Origin: Oscillospiraceae bacterium
GTDB lineage: Bacteria > Bacillota > Clostridia > Oscillospirales > Oscillospiraceae
DNA length: 43,702 nucleotides
Direction: 5' to 3'
Assembly (NCBI GenBank): GCA_902778285.1
Contig: CACYXC010000024.1
Coordinates: forward strand, 1 to 43,702
In this document: one piece after another, positions 8,705 through 15,344 of the stretch
Position numbering within the stretch: position 1 is the stretch's first letter
How the letters are laid out: the number at the start of each line of letters is the position of its first letter
The notes under the pieces: generated by a model
The model's database searches: none
Told to the model about the DNA's origin: nothing
Seen by the model: the letters and a program-made list of their open reading frames with translations, nothing else
Position numbers and translations under genes: made by a program

Positions 8705-9496
8705 TTACAGCCTCTCCTTCCGCTCGATGTCGAGGAAGTACTTGTAGGTGTCCACGGTCAGCTCGCCGCAGGCGGCCTCGTCGCAGGCGATGATGGCGCC
8801 GTTGTGCATCTGCAGGGCGGAGCAGGTCCACTTGTGGCTGACGTTGCCCTCCACGGTCGCCGCGAGGGCGCGGGCCTTGTTGTGGCCGGAGATGAGGACC
8901 AGGACTTCCTTGGAATCGGTCACGGTGCCGATGCCGACGGACAGGGCCTGGGCGGGGACCTTCTCGGGGTCGCCTCCGAAGAAGCGGGAGTTGACGATGC
9001 GGGTGTCGGTGGTCAGGTCGCGCACGCCGGTGCGGGACGTGAGGGAGGTGAAGGGCTCGTTGAAGGCCAGGTGGCCGTCCACGCCGATGCCGCCCATGAA
9101 GAGGTCGATGCCGCCGTAGGAGGCGATCTTCTCCTCGTAGCGGGCGCACTCGCCCTCGGGGTCGTCGGTCATGCCGTTGAGGATGTTGATGTTCTCGGGC
9201 TTCATGTCGACCAGGTGGTCGAAGAGGTTGTCGTGCATGAAGTACCAGTAGCTCTGGTCATGCTCGTGGGGCAGGCCCAGGTATTCGTCCATGTTGAAGG
9301 TGACGACGTTGGCAAAGCTCAGCTCGCCCGCCTGATTCATACGCACCAGTTCCCTGTACACGCCGATGGGGCTGGAACCGGTGGGCAGCCCCAGCACGAA
9401 GGGGCGCTCTTCCTTGTGGGCCTTGATCTTTGCCGCGATGTAATCGGCCGCCCACTTGCACATTTTCTCGTAATTGTCCTGAATCACAACACGCAT
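8705..9496 (-). CDS. nagB: Glucosamine-6-phosphate deaminase (possibly acting as amidating synthase)
   Basis: This 263-aa NagB-family enzyme interconverts glucosamine-6-phosphate and fructose-6-phosphate plus ammonia. The catalytic residues of the E. coli enzyme can be placed: Asp70 in TFNMDEYLGL (D72), then Asp140, His142 and Glu147 in GVDGHLAFNEP (D141, H143, E148). The phosphate loop is LPTGSSP. NagB is normally catabolic, but here it is transcribed with glmM and a GlmU-like acetyltransferase behind a glmS-type ribozyme that should switch the operon off when GlcN6P is high. That logic fits synthesis of GlcN6P from fructose-6-phosphate and ammonia better than breakdown. The direction of flux is an inference. 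Confidence 0.95.
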   Translation of the reverse strand: MRVVIQDNYEKMCKWAADYIAAKIKAHKEERPFVLGLPTGSSPIGVYRELVRMNQAGELSFANVVTFNMDEYLGLPHEHDQSYWYFMHDNLFDHLVDMKPENINILNGMTDDPEGECARYEEKIASYGGIDLFMGGIGVDGHLAFNEPFTSLTSRTGVRDLTTDTRIVNSRFFGGDPEKVPAQALSVGIGTVTDSKEVLVLISGHNKARALAATVEGNVSHKWTCSALQMHNGAIIACDEAACGELTVDTYKYFLDIERKERL

Positions 9497-9532
9497 GGTA
9501 AGTTTCTCCTTTTCAAATCATTATTCCTTATA

Positions 9533-9575
9533 GGCTCCCCTGTGTAAGGGGAGCTCCCGCGAAGCGGGCAAGGGG
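9533..9575. repeat. Dispersed GGCTCCCC-type palindromic repeat
   Basis: The unit has two adjacent hairpins: GCTCCCCT (9534-9541) with AGGGGAGC (9547-9554), then CCCGC with GCGGG (9556-9568). Related units lie at 15544-15590 and 15630-15677. It sits inside the amino-sugar operon, between the acetyltransferase gene and nagB. Confidence 0.75.
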
Positions 9576-9596
9576 TCGATTATGTCCCTTTTCCTC

Positions 9597-9661
9597 TGTC
9601 ATTCTGAGGAGCTTCGGCGACGAAGAATCTCACGAGATCCTTCGCTGCGCTCAGGATGACA
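9597..9661. repeat. Dispersed repeat with TGTCAT-type inverted ends, copy 2
   Basis: This 65-bp unit starts TGTCATTCTGAG and ends CTCAGGATGACA, an 11 of 12 inverted match. It contains CGACGAAGAATCTCAC and CCTTCGCTGCG. It lies immediately after the acetyltransferase stop (9664 on the minus strand), within the operon. It should form a long hairpin in the mRNA upstream of nagB. Confidence 0.8.
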
Positions 9662-9663
9662 GT

Positions 9664-10320
9664 TTAGTATTTTTCCACGATGTCGCCGCTGTTCTTGTAG
9701 ATACAGTTTTCGGGGACCACGCCGCGCACGCAGGAAGTCGGGTAGACGTTGCTGTGCCGGCCGATCACCGTGCCGGGGTTGCAGACGCTGTTGCAGCCGA
9801 CTTCCACATAGTCGCCCAGCATGGCGCCGAATTTCTTAAGGCCGGTCTCGATCTGCTCTGTGCCGTTGTGCACCACGACGAGCTTCTTATCGCTCTTGAC
9901 GTTCGAGGTGATGGAGCCCGCGCCCATGTGGCTGTAATAGCCGAGGATCGAATCACCCACATAATTATAATGCGGGGTCTGCACGTGGTCGAAGAGGATC
10001 ACGTTTTTCAGCTCCACAGAGTTTCCGACCACGCAGTTGGCGCCGACCAGGGCAGAGCCCCGGATAAAGGCGCAGTGGCGCACCTCGGTCTCGGGCCCGA
10101 TGATGCAGGGGGCGCCGAGATAAGCCGTGGGGAAAATCTTCGCCGTCCTATGCACCCAGACGTGCTCGGAGAGCTCCTCATAGTCCTCCCCCAGCGTGGG
10201 GCCGAGGGCCAGGATCAGGTCCTTGATGCCCTTGAGCGCCTCCCAGGGATAGGTGAAGCCGCGCAGATAGTCCGCCGCCAGCGTGTGGTCAAGATCGTAA
10301 AGATCCGATATTGTATACAT
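9664..10320 (-). CDS. Stand-alone left-handed beta-helix acetyltransferase resembling the GlmU C-terminal domain
   Basis: This 218-aa protein has an N-terminal helical segment followed by hexapeptide repeats of a left-handed beta-helix (about 55-210). The stretch HxxYxGD-xxx-G-xxxxx-GAGSITSN at 117-140 lines up with the acetyl-transfer site of GlmU. There E. coli has the catalytic His363 in HLTYLGDAEIG followed by GAGTITCN, and His117 occupies that position here. No uridyltransferase domain is attached. It is the first gene after the ribozyme and precedes nagB and glmM, so acetylation of glucosamine-1-phosphate is the most coherent role. GGAGG lies 11 nt before the ATG, a slightly long spacing. 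Another sugar-phosphate acetyl- or nucleotidyltransferase-like function remains possible. Confidence 0.8.
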   Translation of the reverse strand: MYTISDLYDLDHTLAADYLRGFTYPWEALKGIKDLILALGPTLGEDYEELSEHVWVHRTAKIFPTAYLGAPCIIGPETEVRHCAFIRGSALVGANCVVGNSVELKNVILFDHVQTPHYNYVGDSILGYYSHMGAGSITSNVKSDKKLVVVHNGTEQIETGLKKFGAMLGDYVEVGCNSVCNPGTVIGRHSNVYPTSCVRGVVPENCIYKNSGDIVEKY

Positions 10321-10374
10321 TGGATTCTATGCCTCCGTTGCTTTCAGCTTGCTCAGCAAGGGGAGCGATGAGGA

Positions 10375-10500
10375 AATCTCTGTTACAGTGTTGATTCTGC
10401 TTTTTGCCCTTCCTCTGACGACCCGCTCCGGCCGCGGCAGCATCCGCCGAGTTTTTCGATCGCTGCCGACCTCGTCAACCGATCACGGTCCTGGCGCTAA
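10375..10500 (-). ncRNA. glmS-type self-cleaving ribozyme in the leader of the amino-sugar operon
   Basis: Read on the minus strand, the leader contains the conserved glmS ribozyme core in order. TTAGCGCCAGGACC gives the cleavage site between A at 10498 and G at 10497. GGTTGACGAGG follows (480-470 side), then ATCGAAAAACTCGGCGGATG (10460-10441) enclosed by the complementary pair GGCAG/CTGCC. A purine-rich 3' part includes GGAAGGGCAAAAAGCAG. The promoter at 10587-10615 would start transcription near 10580, and the first gene starts at 10320. The known class uses glucosamine-6-phosphate as a catalytic cofactor and destabilises the mRNA after cleavage. Boundaries are approximate on the 3' side. 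Confidence 0.92.
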
Positions 10501-10586
10501 TAACCGCCCCCTCCTCCCGGGGAGCATGCTATTTTACATGCGGCGGCCACAGGGCTGAGCACGGTTCGGCTGCCGTATTCCAAAAT

Positions 10587-10615
10587 ATTGTAGCACAGCT
10601 TTCCGTTTTTTTCAA
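10587..10615 (-). promoter_or_regulatory. Sigma-A promoter of the ribozyme-nagB-glmM operon
   Basis: On the minus strand, TTGAAA (10615-10610), a 17-bp spacer and TACAAT (10592-10587) predict a start near 10580. That is about 80 nt upstream of the ribozyme cleavage site. Confidence 0.85.
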
Positions 10616-10677
10616 TTTACCGCCCGTGCAGCGCCGCATTTTTGTTCTCAATCCACGAAATCGCGCGCACTGTCACG

Positions 10678-10716
10678 AAAAAATCCGGCCTTTTGCCGAT
10701 GCGGCAAAAGGCCGGA
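10678..10716 (-). terminator. Intrinsic terminator of the GT4 glycosyltransferase gene
   Basis: Arms 10702-10716 and 10684-10698 form a 15-bp stem with a 3-nt loop. On the minus strand it is followed by a run of six T (10683-10678). It starts 17 bp after the glycosyltransferase stop. Confidence 0.93.
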
Positions 10717-10732
10717 GACCTGTTGTCAGGGA

Positions 10733-12172
10733 TCAGTGGAAGCGATCCAGCTGCCGGTAAAACTCGGACAGCTGCTCGTTGATGCGGCGGCGCTCCTCCG
10801 TGAGCTCATTGCGCAGCTCCTCGACGTTGCTCTCGATGCTATCCCGGAACTGCCTCTGCAGCTCGCGGCGGCGCTCCAGCAGGCTCTGCAGCTGCATGGC
10901 GGAGCGGATCTGCTGCTGCACCTCGCGGCTGCGGTTGAGCGCGTCCATCCAGCCGGCCATGCCGTGGAAGAAATCGTCGGTCAAGCCGTCGTGCTTCGGA
11001 TAGCGGCCCATGCGGTAGTTCTCGATCACAACGCCGTAGCGTTCATAGGCGTTCTTCACGGCGCTCTCCCAGGAGATATAGATCTCCCGCTGGGCGCCCT
11101 CGCCCACCCGGCGCATGCTCCCGGGCGCACCGAGGAGCTCGCGGAGCTTTGCCGCCATTGAGGCGGCTTTTTCCTCGATCAGCAGGCCGCTGACGCCGTC
11201 GCGCACGTCCTCGGCGGCGCAGCTGCCCGCGACGAGCACGCTGCCGAGGCCGCAGGCCGCCGCCTCGCGCACGACGAGGCCGTTGGTGTCAAAGGTCGAG
11301 GGGAAGAGGAAGAGGTCGGCCCGGCAATACCAGGCGCGGATGCGCTCGCGGTCGCGGATCGGGTCGGAGAAGAGCACCCTGCCGTCAAGCTGCAGCTGTC
11401 TCGTATAGGCCACGATCTCCTCCTTGTCGCCGCCGCCGCCGACGAAGACCATGCGGAAGTCCCGCCCCTCGTCGGCGAGCATTTTGAGCGCGTCGAGGAT
11501 GATGCGGATGCCCTTGTACCACATCATGCGGCCCACGAACAGGAAGACCGGCAGCTTCTCCGGCAGATCGAAGCCGCCGGTGACCTCGGAGATCAGCTTC
11601 CCGTCCACGCGGCCGCGCGGGAAGTCCACGCCGTTGGGCATGACGCGGTACTCGCCCTGATAGCCGAGCTTGCGCAGGTTTTCCCCCGCGCCGTTCGAGA
11701 CGGTCCAGACCTCGTCGCAGGCGGAGATGTTCTCGACCAGCAGCCGCGCCGCGCCCTCCTGCAGGAGCCTGGAGCGGACGGCGTTGGCAATGTCGATGTC
11801 GAACTTGGTGTGGTAGGTGAAGACCACCGGCACGTCGATCCTGTCGCGCAGGGAGCGGGCGAGCATGGTCGAGGTGATGGGACAGTGGCTGTGGATAATA
11901 TCGAAGCGCGCGTCCTCCAGCTTCTTCATCAGCTCCGGTGAGAAGGGCAGGCCTGCGCGGTAGCCCACGAATTTGGTCATGTCCACGCTGGGATAGCGCA
12001 GGACCGGGAAGGGGTAGACGGAGTCGTCGGCCTCCGGGTAATACGGCGTGACCACGGTGGGGCTGCCGTACTCGCGGGCGATGATGTCCGCGTAATTGGT
12101 CACCGCGTTGGCCACGCCGTCGATGGCCGGCGGGAAAGAGTCGTTGATGAGACAGACATTGAGCTTGTCCAT
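10733..12172 (-). CDS. GT4-family glycosyltransferase with C-terminal coiled-coil extension
   Basis: This 479-aa retaining glycosyltransferase has the GT-B fold. The N-terminal acceptor domain begins LNVCLINDSFPPAIDGVANAV. The C-terminal donor-binding domain begins near FLFVGRMMWYKG and carries the EX7E-like segment FDTNGLVVREAAACG, in which the first acidic residue is Asp rather than Glu. It resembles glycolipid (diacylglycerol) glucosyltransferases and mannosyltransferases of Firmicutes, but the acceptor is not certain. The last 90 or so residues are rich in Arg, Glu and Gln (for example LLERRRELQRQFRDSIES) and should form a coiled coil, possibly for membrane or protein contact. GGAGG lies before the ATG at 12172. 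An in-frame start 30 bp upstream lacks a ribosome site. Confidence 0.9.
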   Translation of the reverse strand: MDKLNVCLINDSFPPAIDGVANAVTNYADIIAREYGSPTVVTPYYPEADDSVYPFPVLRYPSVDMTKFVGYRAGLPFSPELMKKLEDARFDIIHSHCPITSTMLARSLRDRIDVPVVFTYHTKFDIDIANAVRSRLLQEGAARLLVENISACDEVWTVSNGAGENLRKLGYQGEYRVMPNGVDFPRGRVDGKLISEVTGGFDLPEKLPVFLFVGRMMWYKGIRIILDALKMLADEGRDFRMVFVGGGGDKEEIVAYTRQLQLDGRVLFSDPIRDRERIRAWYCRADLFLFPSTFDTNGLVVREAAACGLGSVLVAGSCAAEDVRDGVSGLLIEEKAASMAAKLRELLGAPGSMRRVGEGAQREIYISWESAVKNAYERYGVVIENYRMGRYPKHDGLTDDFFHGMAGWMDALNRSREVQQQIRSAMQLQSLLERRRELQRQFRDSIESNVEELRNELTEERRRINEQLSEFYRQLDRFH

Positions 12173-12207
12173 GCTGTACCTCCGTAATGGGTCGTATGCC
12201 ATATGGT

Positions 12208-12235
12208 ATTATATCCGATCCGCGCCGTTTTGCAA
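12208..12235 (-). promoter_or_regulatory. Sigma-A promoter of the glycosyltransferase gene
   Basis: On the minus strand, TTGCAA (12235-12230), a 16-bp spacer and a perfect TATAAT (12213-12208) lie about 36 bp upstream of the start codon at 12172. Confidence 0.8.
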
Positions 12236-12312
12236 GTCAAAAGCGCCGATCTCCCCGCGCGGCGCGGTTCTCCCATATCTCCGTGTAATGTTTCCTTCTT
12301 CAACAGCGCCGT

Positions 12313-12345
12313 GCGACAGGCTTCTTGGAATTACATAATTATAAT
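12313..12345 (+). promoter_or_regulatory. Candidate spoIIE promoter with 21-bp spacer
   Basis: A perfect TATAAT lies at 12340-12345. The only -35-like hexamer is GCGACA at 12313-12318, inside TGCGACAGG, which resembles half of a Spo0A box (TTCGACAAA on this strand). The 21-bp spacing would be abnormal for a plain sigma-A promoter. It is, however, the spacing reported for the Spo0A-activated spoIIE promoter of Bacillus subtilis. Experimental support is needed. Confidence 0.5.
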
Positions 12346-12363
12346 TATTTCACAATTATGTAA
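12331..12363. promoter_or_regulatory. AT-rich 10-bp inverted repeat just upstream of spoIIE
   Basis: TTACATAATT (12331-12340) and AATTATGTAA (12354-12363) are exact inverted copies, separated by 13 bp. They overlap the predicted -10 and start region and end 5 bp before the AGGAGG site. The position suggests an operator. The repeat is strikingly AT-rich for this genome. Confidence 0.6.
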
Positions 12364-12380
12364 ACTCAGGAGGCGGACTT

Positions 12381-14711
12381 ATGGCTTTGGGAGAACAAGG
12401 GAAGCCGCTGGAGCTTCCGCGGGCGGCGGGCGTCAAAACGGATCGCCGCTTCTTCACGGCGGCCCACTGCTGCATCTATTTCACACTGGGCTTCGTGATG
12501 GCCTGCGCGCGGGTGCTGGAGGACGGCGCGCCCTTCGGGATGGCGCTGGCCGCGGCGGCCGGGCCGGGCATCAGCGGGGTGTCGGCCCTGCTGGGCGCCT
12601 CGCTGGGCTACCTGGGCGGCGGGCTGGAGTGGGGCGTGCGCTATGTGGCGGCCTCAGTGCTGGTGTACACGGTGGCCTTCGTGTTCCACGAGCTGCCGAT
12701 TTACCGCAGGCCCTTCTTCATGCCCGCTGTCGCCGGAACCGTCATGGCCGCGACGGCCTGGCTGGGCGGCTATGCGCAGGCGAAGGACCTGCTGAGTCTG
12801 CTCTCCGCCCTGTTTTTAGAGAGCGCGCTGGCCTTCGGCGGGACATACTTTTTCCGGGAGGCGCTGGCAGGCACCGGCGGCGGCACCGAGGGCGGCGAGC
12901 TGCGGCACGGCGCGGCGGTGATGATCCTGCTGTCCTGCCTGCTGATGACGCTCTCGCGGCTGCTGCTGTTCGACACGGTCTCCGTCGGGCGGGTGCTGGC
13001 CCTGATCCTGGTGATGGCCTCGGCCATGAAGGGCGGGATGCTCAGCGGCGCGGCCGTGGGCACCGTGCTCGGCCTTGCGATGGACGCGGGCAATCCCGGC
13101 GCGCCGTTTTACACCATGGCCTATGCCCTGTCCGGCCTGCTCTCCGGCGTCTTCGGGCGGCACGGGCGCTTTGTCTTCGTCCTCTCCTTCATCCTCAGCG
13201 GGGCGCTGGCCGTGGTGGCCGCCTGGCAGACGGAGATCTACATCAGCGCCCTGTTCGAGACCTTCTGCGCCTCGGTGCTGTTTTTGCTGCTGCCGACGTT
13301 CTGGGTGGGGCGGCTGGGTCTGCTGCTGCAGTCCGCGGGGCGCGGCAGCGGGGAATCCGGGCTGCGGCGCTTCGCCGCGCGGCGCGTCCGGGAGATGAGC
13401 GAGGCCTACGGCGAGCTCTACGAGATCGTGCGCAGCGGCGTGGAGAGCACGGCCAACGACGAGAACGTGGCCAAGGTCTTCGACCGGGCGGCGGACGCGG
13501 TCTGCGTACGCTGCAAAAACAAGAACCAGTGCTGGAACGCGGACTATCTGGACACGCTCTCCGCCATGAACGACGCCACCCGCGCCATGGTGGAAAAGGG
13601 CAGTCTCGCGGCGGAGGACCTGCCGGGCCACTTCAGGGCCAAATGCACGGATCTGGGCGCCTTCGTCACCGCCGTCAACGGAGAGCTGCGCGCCATGGCC
13701 TACCGGCGGCAGCTGCGCAGCCGCCTGGCCGAAAGCCGGAGCCTCGCCTGGGGCCAGTATGCCGATATCGCCCAGGTGCTCGGGGACGTGGCCGGGGAGC
13801 TCGGCAGCATCAACGGCGCGGACCCTCTCGCCGAACGGCGGCTGCTGCGCTATCTGCGCGGGCTCGACATCGACGCGGAGGCCGCCGTCTATCGGGACGG
13901 CAGCGGGCGGCTGCACGCGGTCATCGAGAGCGGGCGGCTTTCGCCGCTGACGAAGGAAGCGGATTATCTGGAGAAGCTCTCGGCCGTGGTGGGGGTGCGC
14001 CTGTGCCGGCCGGAGGCTGAGACGGAGGGCAGCTCCCGCCTGACGCTACTGGAGGCGGAGCCGCTGGCGGTCTCGGTCGGCATCGCGGCGCTCAAAAAGC
14101 GCGGCGAGAAGGTCAGCGGCGACAGGGGCAGCTATTTCAAGACCGACGCGGGCGTGCTCTGCGTGCTGCTGTCCGACGGGATGGGCGCCGGGGACGAGGC
14201 CGCCCGGGACAGCGCCCGGGTGATCGGGATCCTGGAAAAATTCCTCCGCTCCGGCGTCGACCCGGCGGTGGCGATGAAGCTGCTCAACTCCGTCATGCTG
14301 CTGCAGAGCCCGGACTCCTGGGGCTACGCCACGGTGGATCTGATGTGCGTGGACCTCTTCAGCGGCGACGCCTGCTTCTACAAATACGGCGCGGCGCCCT
14401 CCTACGTCAAAAACGGCAAGAGCATCCGCCGCATCCGTGGCGAGAGCCTCGCGGTCGGCCTCTGCCCCGGCGACGGCAGCGGCATCGCGCCGGACGCCGT
14501 GCACATGCGTTTGCGCCCCGGGTCGCTGGCGGTGGTGGCGAGCGACGGGGTGCTGGCCGACGAGGAGGACGACTGGCTCAAGCCGCTGCTGGAGCAGGAG
14601 AGCGGCGACATGCGCGCGCTGGCGAAGCTGGTGCTGCGGGAGGCGGAGAAGCGCTTCGGCGCGTCGGACGACATGACCGTGGTCACCGTGCATGTGGAGG
14701 AGCGCGCATGA
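12381..14711 (+). CDS. spoIIE: Stage II sporulation protein E (PP2C-type phosphatase)
   Basis: This 776-aa membrane phosphatase dephosphorylates the anti-anti-sigma factor SpoIIAA so that sigma-F becomes active in the forespore; it also acts at the polar septum. The N-terminal third (about 30-320) holds roughly ten hydrophobic segments. A central regulatory region follows, including the cysteine cluster CVRCKNKNQCW. The C-terminal PP2C domain starts near SVGIAALKKRGEKVSGD. It has the metal-binding SDGMGAGDEAARDSA and, near the end, SDGVLADEEDDW and ASDDMTVVTV. Length is close to the Bacillus protein (about 827). AGGAGG with 7-nt spacing fixes the ATG at 12381. Its presence shows an endospore-forming lineage. 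Confidence 0.96.
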   Translation: MALGEQGKPLELPRAAGVKTDRRFFTAAHCCIYFTLGFVMACARVLEDGAPFGMALAAAAGPGISGVSALLGASLGYLGGGLEWGVRYVAASVLVYTVAFVFHELPIYRRPFFMPAVAGTVMAATAWLGGYAQAKDLLSLLSALFLESALAFGGTYFFREALAGTGGGTEGGELRHGAAVMILLSCLLMTLSRLLLFDTVSVGRVLALILVMASAMKGGMLSGAAVGTVLGLAMDAGNPGAPFYTMAYALSGLLSGVFGRHGRFVFVLSFILSGALAVVAAWQTEIYISALFETFCASVLFLLLPTFWVGRLGLLLQSAGRGSGESGLRRFAARRVREMSEAYGELYEIVRSGVESTANDENVAKVFDRAADAVCVRCKNKNQCWNADYLDTLSAMNDATRAMVEKGSLAAEDLPGHFRAKCTDLGAFVTAVNGELRAMAYRRQLRSRLAESRSLAWGQYADIAQVLGDVAGELGSINGADPLAERRLLRYLRGLDIDAEAAVYRDGSGRLHAVIESGRLSPLTKEADYLEKLSAVVGVRLCRPEAETEGSSRLTLLEAEPLAVSVGIAALKKRGEKVSGDRGSYFKTDAGVLCVLLSDGMGAGDEAARDSARVIGILEKFLRSGVDPAVAMKLLNSVMLLQSPDSWGYATVDLMCVDLFSGDACFYKYGAAPSYVKNGKSIRRIRGESLAVGLCPGDGSGIAPDAVHMRLRPGSLAVVASDGVLADEEDDWLKPLLEQESGDMRALAKLVLREAEKRFGASDDMTVVTVHVEERA

Positions 14712-15019
14712 GACTGCGACTGAGGCTGCGCTCCCTGCTGCCGCGGCGGGAGCGAAGGCCGCCGGTCCGGGGCACCGTGAGCAATGTAATCGTGGTCAAG
14801 GCCCCGGCCCCCTGCTTCCGGGAAGCGCTGTTTATCCTGCGCGACGAGTATCTCAACGACGGGGTGCAGAGCCGGGAGGCGCTCCTTCGGCAGGCGCGGG
14901 AGGCCGCCGCGTCCTTTGCCGGACCCGCGAGCCCTCCCCCGCCCCGGCGTTTTCTCTGGCTGCTGCCGCTGCTGGCCGCGGCGGCGCTTCTGGCGCTGCG
15001 CCTGTGCGGCATGATATGA
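14708..15019 (+). CDS. Small basic single-pass membrane protein coupled to spoIIE, unknown function
   Basis: This predicted 103-aa product is not one I recognise. Its ATG overlaps the spoIIE stop (ATGA), and GGAGG lies 7 nt upstream inside spoIIE, so it is translationally coupled. The N-terminus is very basic (MRLRLRLRSLLPRRERRPP). A central part reads VSNVIVVKAPAPCFREALFILRDEYLN and is predicted helical with charged residues. After a PPPPRR stretch comes one C-terminal membrane helix rich in Leu/Ala that ends at the C-terminus. This is a tail-anchored layout with the basic part in the cytoplasm. Context suggests a sporulation-associated accessory protein. It could also be conserved only among close relatives. 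Confidence 0.75.
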   Translation: MRLRLRLRSLLPRRERRPPVRGTVSNVIVVKAPAPCFREALFILRDEYLNDGVQSREALLRQAREAAASFAGPASPPPPRRFLWLLPLLAAAALLALRLCGMI

Positions 15020-15023
15020 AGCA

Positions 15024-15051
15024 AGGTCCGCACCCGGAGGGGTGCGGACCT
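15024..15051. terminator. Terminator hairpin, left copy flanking element A
   Basis: This 28-bp unit (perfect stem around CCGGAGG) begins 5 bp after the stop of the small gene. It is repeated exactly at 15167-15194. It has only two A before it and no T-run after it, so it is weak alone. Confidence 0.8.
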
Positions 15052-15167
15052 CAGGGTGTCGACAAAGTGTCGACACCCTGAGAATCAAAAATGAGAACTT
15101 TCGAAAAAGTTCTCATTTTTGAGAATATCAAACGCGAGAGGGAATACTAGGTTTGTCTACAGTCTGA
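15051..15167. mobile_element. Terminator-inserted miniature element, copy A (117 bp)
   Basis: The left end TCAGGGTGTCGACAAA (15051-15066) and the right end TTTGTCTACAGTCTGA (15152-15167) are imperfect 16-bp inverted repeats. Inside are a 15-bp perfect hairpin centred on TGTCGACA-AAG-TGTCGACA (15050-15082), a 16-bp hairpin with CAAAAATGAGAACTTT as left arm (15086-15121), and the shared word CGCGAGAGGG (15133-15142). No coding region fits. The element is bounded by exact 28-bp copies of the local terminator hairpin. Related elements are at 23242-23380 and 32134-32297. That it is mobile is inferred from the inverted ends and flanking duplication. Confidence 0.75.
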
Positions 15168-15194
15168 GGTCCGCACCCGGAGGGGTGCGGACCT
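15167..15194. terminator. Terminator hairpin, right copy flanking element A
   Basis: This is an exact 28-bp duplicate of 15024-15051. It is followed by only TT, so termination strength on either strand is doubtful. Confidence 0.75.
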
Positions 15195-15232
15195 TGCAAT
15201 GCATACAAAGGCTGAACAAGCCAAAACGGATT

Positions 15233-15285
15233 TGTCATTCTGAGGAGCGAGGCGACGAAGAATCCCACATATCGTTCAGAATGCG
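15233..15285. repeat. Dispersed TGTCAT-type repeat, copy 3, right end decayed
   Basis: It begins TGTCATTCTGAGGAGC and contains CGACGAAGAATC, as in the copy at 9597-9661. The right end reads GTTCAGAATGCGCG, so the last bases of the inverted end are lost. Confidence 0.65.
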
Positions 15286-15344
15286 CGTTTATTTGAGATC
15301 TTTCGCTCCGCACTGCCCTGACAGGGACGGGACCTGGTTTTCTC

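Noticed and set aside
8703-9149. An upstream extension of the glmM frame into nagB
   Set aside because: The extension reads Arg/His/Gly-rich nonsense in a different frame of nagB. The GKYFGTDGFRG start at 8702 has a ribosome site and fits the family length.
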